Below are positions 5,873 to 12,755 of a stretch of DNA of 12,755 nt, in pieces. The stretch covers positions 1 to 12,755 of the forward strand of contig CADBKS010000069.1 in the NCBI GenBank assembly GCA_902795255.1, in the 5' to 3' direction. How positions within the stretch are numbered: the first letter of the stretch is position 1; each line of letters starts with the position of its first letter. Position numbers and translations under genes: made by a program. A model generated the notes under the pieces. The model did not search any database, was not told the DNA's origin, and was given only the letters and a program-made list of their open reading frames with translations. This DNA is from an uncultured Chloroflexota bacterium. Its GTDB lineage: Bacteria; Chloroflexota; Anaerolineae; Anaerolineales; Anaerolineaceae.

Positions 5873-6904
5873 ATGATCACAGAACGAATTTTTGATGAGA
5901 TCAGGGGTGTAAGCATTCCTGAAGTCACACTGCATAACGCAGCCGGCATGGAGGTTTCCATCCTTTCCTACGGAGCAACGATCCGCTCCGTCTTTGTTCC
6001 CACCGCCTCCGGGAAAGGCGTTGAAGTCTGCCTCGGCTATGACACGATCGCGGAATATATGCAGAACAGCGGACATTTCGGCGGGTCCATCGGACGCTTC
6101 GCCAACCGCATTGCCGGCGCCGCGTTCGACCTGAACGGCGTCCACTATACGCTTGCGGCCAACACGCCCCCGAACCATCTGCACGGCGGCACACACGGCT
6201 GGGACACCAAGATCTGGGACTACACCACCGATAAAGAAGAAAACAGCGTCACCTTCACCTGCAGATCCGCGGATATGGAAGAGGGCTACCCGGGCGAAGT
6301 CCACGCCTCGGCAAAATTCACGCTGACAGAAGACAACCGCATGGTGATCGAATATTCCGCCGTGACCGACAAGGACACCCCGGTGAACATGACCAACCAC
6401 TGGTATTTCAACCTCAACGGACATGCCTCCGGCAGCGTTCTGGACCACGAACTGCAGCTGCTCGCGGACAGCTTTACCGAAACCGATGCCGGCCTGATCC
6501 CGACCGGGAAGATCCTTCCCGTCGAAGGCACCGCACTGGATTTCCGGACCCCGAAAACCATCCGCCGTGATTTTGAGGTCGTCCGTGCACAGCCCACAAA
6601 AGGCTATGACAACAATTTCGTCCTCGGCGAACCGGGCGTTTTCAAGAAATTCGCCGTCCTGCGCGGGGACAAGACCGGCATCACCATGACTGCTTATACC
6701 AATATGGAAGCCGTACAGTGCTATACCGGCAACAGCATCTCGGACCGCAAAGGGAAGGAAAAAGCGCAGTACACTGTAAACAGCGGCATGTGCCTCGAAC
6801 CGCACCACTTCCCGAACGCCGTCAATCAGCCGGAATTTCCAAGCGCGATCCTGCACCCGGGTGAAACCTACTATCACCACACCGAGTTTAAATTCGAAGG
6901 CTGA
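5873..6904 (+). CDS. galM: Aldose 1-epimerase (galactose mutarotase)
   Basis: This enzyme interconverts alpha and beta anomers of galactose and other aldoses, feeding the Leloir pathway. The ATG at 5873 is chosen over the in-frame TTG at 5861 because GGAG (5863-5866) lies 6 nt before the ATG and inside the longer reading frame. The 343-residue product has the usual length. Visible motifs are GRFANRIAG at 74-82, NHLHGG at 101-106, NHWYFNLNGH at 175-184 with the catalytic acid His176, GYDNNFVL at 244-251 (sugar-binding Asp246), and CLEPHHFPNAVNQPEFPS at 307-324 with the catalytic base Glu309. No signal peptide is present, so it is cytoplasmic. It is monocistronic with its own promoter and terminator. 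No other galactose gene is in the window, so the true substrate may be another aldose. Confidence 0.96.
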   Translation: MITERIFDEIRGVSIPEVTLHNAAGMEVSILSYGATIRSVFVPTASGKGVEVCLGYDTIAEYMQNSGHFGGSIGRFANRIAGAAFDLNGVHYTLAANTPPNHLHGGTHGWDTKIWDYTTDKEENSVTFTCRSADMEEGYPGEVHASAKFTLTEDNRMVIEYSAVTDKDTPVNMTNHWYFNLNGHASGSVLDHELQLLADSFTETDAGLIPTGKILPVEGTALDFRTPKTIRRDFEVVRAQPTKGYDNNFVLGEPGVFKKFAVLRGDKTGITMTAYTNMEAVQCYTGNSISDRKGKEKAQYTVNSGMCLEPHHFPNAVNQPEFPSAILHPGETYYHHTEFKFEG

Positions 6905-6930
6905 AACAAAGGCTGAACACAGCAAAGAAG

Positions 6931-6958
6931 GAACTCCCCCGGCGGGAGTTCTTTTTTT
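6931..6958 (+). terminator. Rho-independent terminator after galM
   Basis: GAACTCCC (6931-6938) and GGGAGTTC (6944-6951) form 8 bp with loop CCGGC, followed by T7 at 6952-6958. Confidence 0.93.
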
Positions 6959-6977
6959 GCTGTTTACACTGCAGCCG

Positions 6978-7013
6978 AAAAAATGGTACACCTGTATCAG
7001 GTGCATGTGTACC
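6978..7013 (-). terminator. Terminator of the kinase-helicase-nuclease operon
   Basis: On the minus strand GGTACAC and GTGTACC (7013-7007 and 6991-6985) form a 7-bp stem followed by A and then T6. Inside lies a competing 6-bp hairpin CACCTG-ATA-CAGGTG (7003-6989). It starts 8 nt past the nuclease stop codon and is back to back with the galM terminator. Confidence 0.8.
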
Positions 7014-7021
7014 AAATTCTG

Positions 7022-7843
7022 TCAGAAACTGGTTTCGTCCTGTCCGGGTTCCGAGGGCGGCTCCCAGGAGAACAGATCCGTCTGGAAGATGTCTTCCGAC
7101 TCCGGCTCTTCCGGCGGCACATCGTCCGCCGGGAGCGTTTTCTCCGGGAAACAGTAAGCTTCATAGCTGCAGAACCGGCAGTGCCGGGTATTTTCCGTAC
7201 ACGGATAATCTGCTTCTTCCTCTGACGACATTTCCCGGGACTTCAGCCGCAGCCAGGTCATATCCTGCCGGTACGCTTCTTCCGAATAAGGCAGCCGCAC
7301 CGCCTGATCGGGATGTTCGGGAAACCAGTAGATCATTTCGATGTTTTCCGCCGGGATCCCGTGCATGCCGCCCCCGAGCAGCCGCGGGGCGCAGGTCATT
7401 GCGAGGAACCGGTACAGCCGCGTCTGCGGAGAGGCAAGATACAGGGACGGGTCCCCGCGGTGTTCTGTCGTTTTCCAGTCAAATACGGTCAGCCGGTCGT
7501 CCCGGATCGCCAGCGCGTCAAATTTTCCGAGCCACAGCACATCCGAATAAAGGGCCGTGACCTCCTTTTCCGCAAAGACGGAACCAAAACCGTCCAGCGG
7601 CTTTTCCCGGCAGAAACTGCCGAGCCAGGCCCGGATCTTTTCATCATCGGAAGGCAGGATCAGCGAATCCTCCGGCAGTCCCATGATCAGCTGCCGGATC
7701 AGCAGGTGAAAATCCGCCCCGCGCCGCATTTCCTGTCCGGAGCTTTTCTCGACCGGCCAGGCGAGCTCACGGATATATTTCAGGTAATACGAGCGTCTGC
7801 AGCGCTCATACGCGCTGATCTGTGTCTGTGTGATCGTCCGCAT
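7022..7843 (-). CDS. PD-(D/E)XK nuclease with AddB-type 4Fe-4S cysteines and a clamp-binding-like tail
   Basis: This is a RecB/AddB/Cas4-type nuclease of 273 residues. Active-site elements seen are RGADFH (His46), GKFDAL (Asp109), FDWKT (Asp122, Lys124) and QTRLY (Gln140, Tyr144), so activity is expected. Cys15 (YERCRRSYYLKY) plus Cys222, Cys225 and Cys231 (CX2CX5C) match the Fe-S ligand arrangement of AddB nuclease domains; Cys215 is extra. Residues about 235-273 are acidic, Pro-rich and probably disordered, and contain QTDLF at 254-258, fitting the sliding-clamp-binding consensus. The ATG at 7841-7843 is chosen: a GAGGGG-type SD precedes it and the family motif starts right after. A GTG at 7853-7855 overlapping the helicase stop is the alternative. 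It is the last gene of the operon. A role in DNA-end processing with the two helicase proteins is inferred. Cas4 is unlikely because no cas genes are near. Confidence 0.85.
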   Translation of the reverse strand: MRTITQTQISAYERCRRSYYLKYIRELAWPVEKSSGQEMRRGADFHLLIRQLIMGLPEDSLILPSDDEKIRAWLGSFCREKPLDGFGSVFAEKEVTALYSDVLWLGKFDALAIRDDRLTVFDWKTTEHRGDPSLYLASPQTRLYRFLAMTCAPRLLGGGMHGIPAENIEMIYWFPEHPDQAVRLPYSEEAYRQDMTWLRLKSREMSSEEEADYPCTENTRHCRFCSYEAYCFPEKTLPADDVPPEEPESEDIFQTDLFSWEPPSEPGQDETSF

Positions 7844-7851
7844 CTTTCCCC

Positions 7852-10125
7852 TCACTTCCGATGCTGCCAGGCCTGCCGCAGTTGGCCGATGACATAAGAT
7901 TCCGTAACATTTCCGAATCGGCCGCTGTTATATGAAATATACAGCCCGCGTTTGGCCCGCGTGATCCCGACGTAAAGCAGGCGAAGCCGTTCCTTCACGC
8001 TGTCCAGCCAGGCATCGCGGCTCCCGTCGCCCTTCCGGTAATGCAGGCCGAGCTCCGGAAAAGAAACGACCTTCAGCGCCTGCAGGATCTCCGCCTGCAG
8101 GTCGAGGTTCTCACGGACATAACGGGGTTTGTAGCGGCGGTTCCCATACTGGGCTTCATTCCCGTCGGGGAAGTCGTAGCTGTTGCAGCTGGTCATGAAT
8201 ACCTGGTCCCATTCCAGCCCTTTGGCCTTATGGTACGTCGTCACGACGATCTTTCCCGGATAGTCGTTCGGATCGAACTGTGAATCGGACCCGCGCAGTC
8301 CGGCGTAAAGGTTCGCGTTGGCAGCGATCTTCCGCACCTCTCCGGCCATGGAACTGAGGCTCAGCTCCGGATTCATGCGCACCGTCTGTGCCAGCAGCAG
8401 CCCGATCTGCCCGGCGCTGCACAGGTCATCGGAGGTGGTGAACAGGTCCTGCCCGATCAGCAGGATCAGCTGGTCGATCGGCAGGAACCGGGCGTTCAGC
8501 CAGCGTCTGAGAAAATAGCGGAAGCGGAACAGCGTCTGCAGCAGCAGCTCATCCGCGTCCCAGGTTTCGGCCATCGCACTGACCGCCTCATCGGACTCCG
8601 GATAAAAGAAGTCCTCCGGATGTTCGATCTGCTCAAGGATGGAAAGGCAGCGTTCCTGATCCTCCGCAGTCAGGTAGAATTCTCCCTTCTCCCGTTCGCT
8701 GTAAAGCAGCCGGAAAAGCGCCAGACAGTATTTTTTATTCAGCGGCAGCGAGAGCCAGTCCAGCACCGAAGCGATCACATCGGCCGAAGCGCGCGCTTTC
8801 TGCGTGCTCTTCAGCACCTCGACCACCTCGACCGGGAAAGTGCTCAGGCGGTCGACGAATTCTTTGCCGTAATCGTTGCTGGGCGTCAGGATCACGACCG
8901 TTTCATTCGGATGCTCCTGCGCATGCCGGACCGCGAGCCGGCTGATGGTATCGACCTCATCCCGCGTGCTGTAGATCTGCGGGTCATAAACGATCCGTTT
9001 CGGATCATCCGGCGGGTTGCCCTGCCGGTCGTTCATTTTCGTCATGGAAATATAGGTCGGCGCCAGCCCGTCCCTGCATTTCGGATTGGGGTGGGCATCG
9101 ACCACGTACTGCACGAGCCGGTTCGCCTGCACCAGAACGCTGCGCTGCGATCGCCCTGCCGTCTTCAGCGTCAGCGGCCGGTCGGCATGATCCAGGAAGC
9201 TGCGCAGATATTTCGGATTGGCCGTCGTGAAAGTCTCATTGATCGCCTGGTTCGGATCCCCGACGCGCACCCAGTTTCCGCTTTTCGCAGTCAGCAGCCG
9301 CAGCACTTCTTCCTGGATAAGCGAACTGTCCTGCGCTTCATCCTCCAGCACATACGGCCAGCGGTGCTGCAGATACGCAAGGTAGCCCGGATCCGTATCC
9401 AGCAGGCGGTAAGCATAAAACATCAGGTCCGCGAAATCCATCGCCGGATAGTTCCGCAGCTGTGTCTGGTAAAAGCCGTAAATATCACAGACCATCTCCA
9501 GCAGCGGACGGGCGAAGCGGTCATCCGTCAATTCCGTATTTTTCCGCAGCTCCTCCGGCGTAATGTGATAGTCCTTCGCCTGGGAGATCACATTCCGGAC
9601 GATGTCGGTGACATCCTCCCGCCAGTGTTCCCGGTATTTTTCGTCCTGCGTCTCCGGGCGCAGGCCCGGGTTGATCACGCGGTCAAAGGTCTCCCGCTGA
9701 TCCGCGTCCAACCACAGATCGACCGAACGCTGCAGCAGGGCCTGCGTACCGGTCTCATCCAGCACGGTGAAGTCATCCTCGATCCCGAGCTGCCGGGTAT
9801 GTCCCCGGATAATATCCAGCGCCATGCTGTGGAGCGTACAGACCTTATAACCGATGCCCGGCAGCAGACCGCGTTCGGCAAGGAACGCGGCGATGCGGGC
9901 GGAAAAGTTCAGCGCGGCGGCATTGGAAAAGGTCACGATCAGGATCTCCTGATCCGGTTCCTGATCCGGACCCCCATTCTGGGAACGGATCAGTTTTTCG
10001 ATCAGGTCCGCAGCCAGCGCGGAGAGCGTGAAAGTCTTCCCGCTTCCGGGCACCGCGGAGATCCCCATCGTCCCACCGTTGTAGGAAAGGACATCGGCCT
10101 GTTCCGGTCTGGGCGTAAAGGCCAT
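7852..10125 (-). CDS. UvrD/PcrA-type superfamily 1A ATP-dependent DNA helicase
   Basis: This is a 757-residue SF1A motor that probably translocates 3'-5' on single-stranded DNA. All key motifs are present: Q-motif Gln9 (RPEQ), motif I AVPGSGKT at 24-31, Ia IVTFSNAAALNF at 63-74, Ib CTLHSMA at 96-102, motif II LEDEAQD at 260-266, motif III RVGDPNQAI at 287-295, motif V VVTTYHKAKGLEWDQVF at 627-643 and motif VI YVGITRAKRGL at 718-728. There is no C-terminal nuclease domain; the protein ends about 30 residues after motif VI. Its ATG overlaps the TAA of the upstream helicase-like gene by 1 nt (TAATG), with a perfect AGGAGG 6 nt before it, showing translational coupling. The nuclease gene follows with minimal spacing. 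By position it would be the motor subunit of a helicase-nuclease complex. Alternatively it is an ordinary UvrD-like repair helicase. Confidence 0.92.
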   Translation of the reverse strand: MAFTPRPEQADVLSYNGGTMGISAVPGSGKTFTLSALAADLIEKLIRSQNGGPDQEPDQEILIVTFSNAAALNFSARIAAFLAERGLLPGIGYKVCTLHSMALDIIRGHTRQLGIEDDFTVLDETGTQALLQRSVDLWLDADQRETFDRVINPGLRPETQDEKYREHWREDVTDIVRNVISQAKDYHITPEELRKNTELTDDRFARPLLEMVCDIYGFYQTQLRNYPAMDFADLMFYAYRLLDTDPGYLAYLQHRWPYVLEDEAQDSSLIQEEVLRLLTAKSGNWVRVGDPNQAINETFTTANPKYLRSFLDHADRPLTLKTAGRSQRSVLVQANRLVQYVVDAHPNPKCRDGLAPTYISMTKMNDRQGNPPDDPKRIVYDPQIYSTRDEVDTISRLAVRHAQEHPNETVVILTPSNDYGKEFVDRLSTFPVEVVEVLKSTQKARASADVIASVLDWLSLPLNKKYCLALFRLLYSEREKGEFYLTAEDQERCLSILEQIEHPEDFFYPESDEAVSAMAETWDADELLLQTLFRFRYFLRRWLNARFLPIDQLILLIGQDLFTTSDDLCSAGQIGLLLAQTVRMNPELSLSSMAGEVRKIAANANLYAGLRGSDSQFDPNDYPGKIVVTTYHKAKGLEWDQVFMTSCNSYDFPDGNEAQYGNRRYKPRYVRENLDLQAEILQALKVVSFPELGLHYRKGDGSRDAWLDSVKERLRLLYVGITRAKRGLYISYNSGRFGNVTESYVIGQLRQAWQHRK

Positions 10126-10141
10126 TATTCGCCTCCTTCCG
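10123..10141 (-). promoter_or_regulatory. Coupled stop/start and SD between the two helicase genes
   Basis: The minus strand has AGGAGG, then CGAATA, then ATG, with TAA of the upstream gene sharing its last base with the ATG (TAATG). The SD lies inside the upstream coding region. This predicts coupled, near-stoichiometric translation of the two proteins. Confidence 0.85.
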
Positions 10142-12383
10142 GATCAAAGCCGGTCACCGCGCCGGATTCGCGCAGCACCTGTCCGATCGGCGGCTGATCG
10201 CTGACGCCCGGATAGAACGCTTCTTCTTCCCGCAGTTCCGGAATAAACTCAATATCCGGGACCGGTTCGGTCGGTTTGTCAAATTTAAAACGCCGCGTCA
10301 TCGAAGCAAAAAGCATCAGCAGCCGGGAACGCTGCTCCATGCCCGCCTCATTCAGCTCGCTGGCGTAAGCCTTCACCTGTTTCCTGCAGCGGCAAAGCAG
10401 CCCGCAGATCTGACGCGTCATATGGCTGTCGTTGTAGGCGGAGGCTGTCAGGACATCCCATTTTTTATCCGGGATCCAGTGGCGGCTGAGCACGGCGTCG
10501 TTGGTCAGTTCACCGTAGAACCGCTCCCACCAGCGCGGCGCGCCGACGTTCAGCCAGATCTGATAGTCCGCATGCCGGTTCATGGAAAGGTAAGCCGAAG
10601 TCAGCGAGATCAGGACCGTATCTTCCGGCTGCGCGTAAAGCTCCTCATAATACTTCGCGTTGATCATCCCGAGCCCGACCAGCCTGAAATAATCCTCCCA
10701 GCCCGGGAGCTCCCCTTCCGGCGCCTCTTCGGTCCCGAGATAATCCAGGACCTCCCGGTATTTGGTCATCGAATCCATCACCTTGCGGACACCCAGGTTG
10801 GTCTCCGGATCGGTGTTGAATCCGTCCCGGATCAGTACATCATTGAAAAAGGCGGAAATGATCCGCTCCGGTGAATTCGCCTTGTTTTTCCGCTGGCCCT
10901 CGATCCACTTGCGCAGGATCTCGAACCGGGCCGCGATCGTCTCCGGGATCCGCGCCCGCTTCTCGGCCGAGAGCTCCGCGAAGGGCCGGATCTCGTAAAG
11001 CATCGGATCCGGATCATCCTGTTTCCGCTCCCTGAACATCGCACCAACCAGCAGCTGCCCGCGCATCGGATCCAACCCCGTGATGAAGCACTGCGCCATC
11101 TGTACGATATCCAGCAGCCGCACCTGGGTCCCCGGGATCGGTTTCACCAGCTGGCAGACCGTCAGCAGGGACCGCGTCACCCGTTCATTCAGGAGCGGGC
11201 GGGAAGGCCGGTGCAGATAGACCCGGATCCCCTGCTCGCGCAGGCCCCGTTCCATCTCCGTATAAAGCACGTCGGAAACCAGCGGCGCAAGGATCACGAT
11301 ATCCTTTGGAGCCACGCCCCGCAGCCGGATCAGCCCGGCCACATCGCTGACCGCTTTTTTGATCATCTCCGGATAATGGTGCCCGGAGGCGAAGGTAAAC
11401 GCGGAACGCGGGCTGGCGGTCAGTTCACTGTTTCCCAGCTTCGGGTTCCGGATCACCTGTTCCATTCCCTGAACCGCCGGTGAACTGACAAAGGACCGGT
11501 CCAGCTCTGCCTGCATATCGCAAAGGCTGCCCAGCTCCTCCGCGGACACCGGATCGCAGCCCATAAAGCTGCGGTACCCGCCGTCCCGGTCATAAATGAG
11601 CAGCATGGAACGGCAGAAGGGAGCGATCTCACGGACAAAATGATGCGCCGCGGGGACCTCTTCCTCCGTATTATCGAAAACAAAATGGACCTTCTGCTCC
11701 CGCAGCCAGTCCCGGAAGACCGGATGCGGCAGAAGGTGCCGGTTAAACACTTCCAGCTGCAGGGAATAATCCAGCAGATTGTGGCGCAGACAGGTCTCGC
11801 GGAACAGCATGCCGCATTCATACGTCTGTTCAAAGACCGGCAGCAGCGCGCCGTCACCGCCCCAGCTGGAACGCATGATCTCCGGGTACTGTTCAAAAGG
11901 GATCTCGGCTGCCGCGCACTTGTGCAGGGCGACCATCACCTGGTTGAACACCCGGCTCATCGAAGCCGTCAGCCCGCTGAAATAACCGGCGTCCAGTTTC
12001 GGGGCGATCAGCCGGGCCATCATGATCTGTGCCGCCTCGATCGTCAGGAACATCGGAAAATTCTTTCGTCTGCCGAACTCCGTGCGGTCGGCGATCAGCG
12101 GCCAGAAGAGCTTCAGACAGTTCTGGACATAACTGTTGTAGGTCGTGACCGCGGGGCGCAATCCGTCACGGGAAAGGATCTCCCGGTAAGGCCCGTCATA
12201 ATTCCGGCCCGGGGTAAAGACCAGGACCTGCGGCCAGGCGTCCGCGTTCTCCAGCAGAAAGCGCACACGCTCAGCCGCGGCAGACGTCTTTCCGCACCCG
12301 GCCCGGCCGCTGACCCGGATCCGTTCGTCCGGATCCGCCTCAATGATCCGCCGCTGTTCGGCGGTGAAAACGGGAACGGCCAA
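10125..12383 (-). CDS. UvrD-fold helicase-like protein with degenerate motifs (AddB/RecC-like candidate)
   Basis: This 752-residue protein has a clear P-loop, GRAGCGKT at 26-33 (Lys32, Thr33), and the UvrD N-terminal layout (FTAEQRRII, VLVFTPGR, TTYNSYV). Motif II, normally DEAQD, reads DNTEE at 237-241: the Walker B Asp is kept but the catalytic Glu is Asn. The motif III region (YDRDGGYRSFMGCDP at 264-278) still resembles GD-QSIY-FRGA but has lost the consensus. Domain 2 is recognisable (DIVILAPL at 361-368), whereas motifs V and VI are not canonical; RCRKQVKAYASE may be the remnant of VI. ATP hydrolysis is therefore probably lost or weak, as in the scaffold subunits AddB and RecC. No nuclease domain is seen. 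The start is TTG 12381-12383, 3 nt after the kinase stop, with GGAG 11 nt upstream; no better start exists before the P-loop. Overlaps the next gene by 1 nt. Confidence 0.8.
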   Translation of the reverse strand: MAVPVFTAEQRRIIEADPDERIRVSGRAGCGKTSAAAERVRFLLENADAWPQVLVFTPGRNYDGPYREILSRDGLRPAVTTYNSYVQNCLKLFWPLIADRTEFGRRKNFPMFLTIEAAQIMMARLIAPKLDAGYFSGLTASMSRVFNQVMVALHKCAAAEIPFEQYPEIMRSSWGGDGALLPVFEQTYECGMLFRETCLRHNLLDYSLQLEVFNRHLLPHPVFRDWLREQKVHFVFDNTEEEVPAAHHFVREIAPFCRSMLLIYDRDGGYRSFMGCDPVSAEELGSLCDMQAELDRSFVSSPAVQGMEQVIRNPKLGNSELTASPRSAFTFASGHHYPEMIKKAVSDVAGLIRLRGVAPKDIVILAPLVSDVLYTEMERGLREQGIRVYLHRPSRPLLNERVTRSLLTVCQLVKPIPGTQVRLLDIVQMAQCFITGLDPMRGQLLVGAMFRERKQDDPDPMLYEIRPFAELSAEKRARIPETIAARFEILRKWIEGQRKNKANSPERIISAFFNDVLIRDGFNTDPETNLGVRKVMDSMTKYREVLDYLGTEEAPEGELPGWEDYFRLVGLGMINAKYYEELYAQPEDTVLISLTSAYLSMNRHADYQIWLNVGAPRWWERFYGELTNDAVLSRHWIPDKKWDVLTASAYNDSHMTRQICGLLCRCRKQVKAYASELNEAGMEQRSRLLMLFASMTRRFKFDKPTEPVPDIEFIPELREEEAFYPGVSDQPPIGQVLRESGAVTGFDPEGGE

Positions 12384-12386
12384 AAC

Positions 12387-12755
12387 TCAGGCGCTCCAGG
12401 CGATAAAATCTTTCAGGTTGGATCCGCCGACGAATTCGGAAAGGATCGAATTTGCAGGGACCAGGGTCAGATCCAGCGGCTTCACCCACTCCAGGAAGGA
12501 CAGCAGCCGCTTTGCCTCGACATATTCCGGGACCCCGAAGGGCACCATCCGCAGCGCCAGTTCCGCCAGTTCCTTGAGCGCGGAGACTTCATAGACCAGG
12601 GAGGTATTGATGATCATATCCGCCAGGTTCATGTACGGGTTGATGTACTTTGTTTCCCCCGCGCGGACAGAGGCCCAGCGGGAGATCGTTGCCTGCGCAC
12701 TGTACCCGCGGTCCCGGAAATCCCGCACGATCCGGCGCAGCAGCCGGACATCCAG
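12387..12755 (-). CDS. Uridine kinase-family nucleoside kinase, C-terminal part
   Basis: Only the last 122 codons are in the window; the frame is open to the right edge, so the gene begins outside it. The visible part matches the C-terminal region of the phosphoribulokinase/uridine kinase family as found in TGS-domain nucleoside kinases: RLLRRIVRDFRDRGYSA, TISRWASVRAGE, the YINPY segment, NTSLVYEVSALKEL, EAKRLLSFL and VPANSILSEFVGGS near the end. The P-loop and nucleoside-binding regions lie upstream, so catalytic competence cannot be judged. It stops 3 nt before the TTG of the helicase-like gene, making it part of the same transcript. A functional tie to DNA-end processing is not obvious and may reflect only shared expression. 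Confidence 0.85.
   Translation of the reverse strand: MDVRLLRRIVRDFRDRGYSAQATISRWASVRAGETKYINPYMNLADMIINTSLVYEVSALKELAELALRMVPFGVPEYVEAKRLLSFLEWVKPLDLTLVPANSILSEFVGGSNLKDFIAWSA

Noticed and set aside
5855..7015. 386-codon minus-strand frame, and a similar 308-codon one at 2041-2967
   Set aside because: They are mirror images of galM and serS, with low-complexity Phe/Val/Gly-rich products and no family motifs.
7022..7843. Cas4 or a component of a known antiphage system
   Set aside because: The Cys pattern also occurs in Cas4, but there is no cas1/cas2, CRISPR array or other defence gene; the helicase neighbours fit DNA-end processing better.
7844..7855. GTG start for the nuclease overlapping the helicase stop
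   Set aside because: It is possible, but its SD is poorly spaced, and the ATG at 7841-7843 has a better SD and lies directly before the conserved N-terminal motif.
8620..10197. 525-codon open frame on the plus strand
   Set aside because: It is antisense to the intact UvrD helicase, has no recognisable motif and no SD, and is explained by GC-rich codon bias.

Overview
The window is a GC-rich stretch of bacterial chromosome carrying housekeeping genes with short intergenic gaps, well-formed Rho-independent terminators and strong Shine-Dalgarno (SD) sites. No phage, transposon, CRISPR, rRNA or tRNA signature is visible. The set infC-rpmI-rplT, serS, a TGS/uridine-kinase-type nucleoside kinase, and a secreted SH3b-DUF6273 protein fits an anaerobic, Gram-positive-like lineage. 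From the look of IF-3 and L35 I lean towards Chloroflexota (Anaerolineae), with Bacillota as the alternative. This is a recollection-based guess, not a database result.

Layout. (1) 1-1860, minus: a gene for a secreted protein, open at the left edge. It has a signal peptide, an SH3b domain, a DUF6273 domain and a very acidic C-terminal tail ending in 69-bp (23-residue) tandem repeats. A LacI-type operator-like palindrome sits in its promoter. (2) 2077-3357, plus: serS, then a terminator and a small HAD hydrolase (3472-4095) with its own terminator. (3) 4175-5623, minus: the infC-rpmI-rplT operon. infC appears to start at a non-canonical AUC codon, rpmI starts at GUG, and a bidirectional terminator separates the operon from the HAD gene. 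(4) 5873-6904, plus: a galactose mutarotase, transcribed divergently from infC. Both genes have sigma-70-type promoters with TTGCAA -35 boxes. (5) 7022-12755, minus: a tightly coupled operon. Transcription runs from a nucleoside kinase (3' part only) to a UvrD-fold protein with a degenerate motif II, then a complete UvrD/PcrA-type helicase, then a stand-alone PD-(D/E)XK nuclease with AddB-type iron-sulfur cysteines.

The most interesting part is the last three genes of region 5. Together they contain most of the pieces of an AddAB/RecBCD-type end-processing machine: one motor with intact motifs, one scaffold-like motor with a decayed active site, and one Fe-S nuclease. Here the nuclease is a separate polypeptide. 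Its disordered tail carries a QTDLF peptide that matches the bacterial sliding-clamp-binding consensus. I propose a split, three-subunit AddAB-like complex; this is inference from motifs and gene order.
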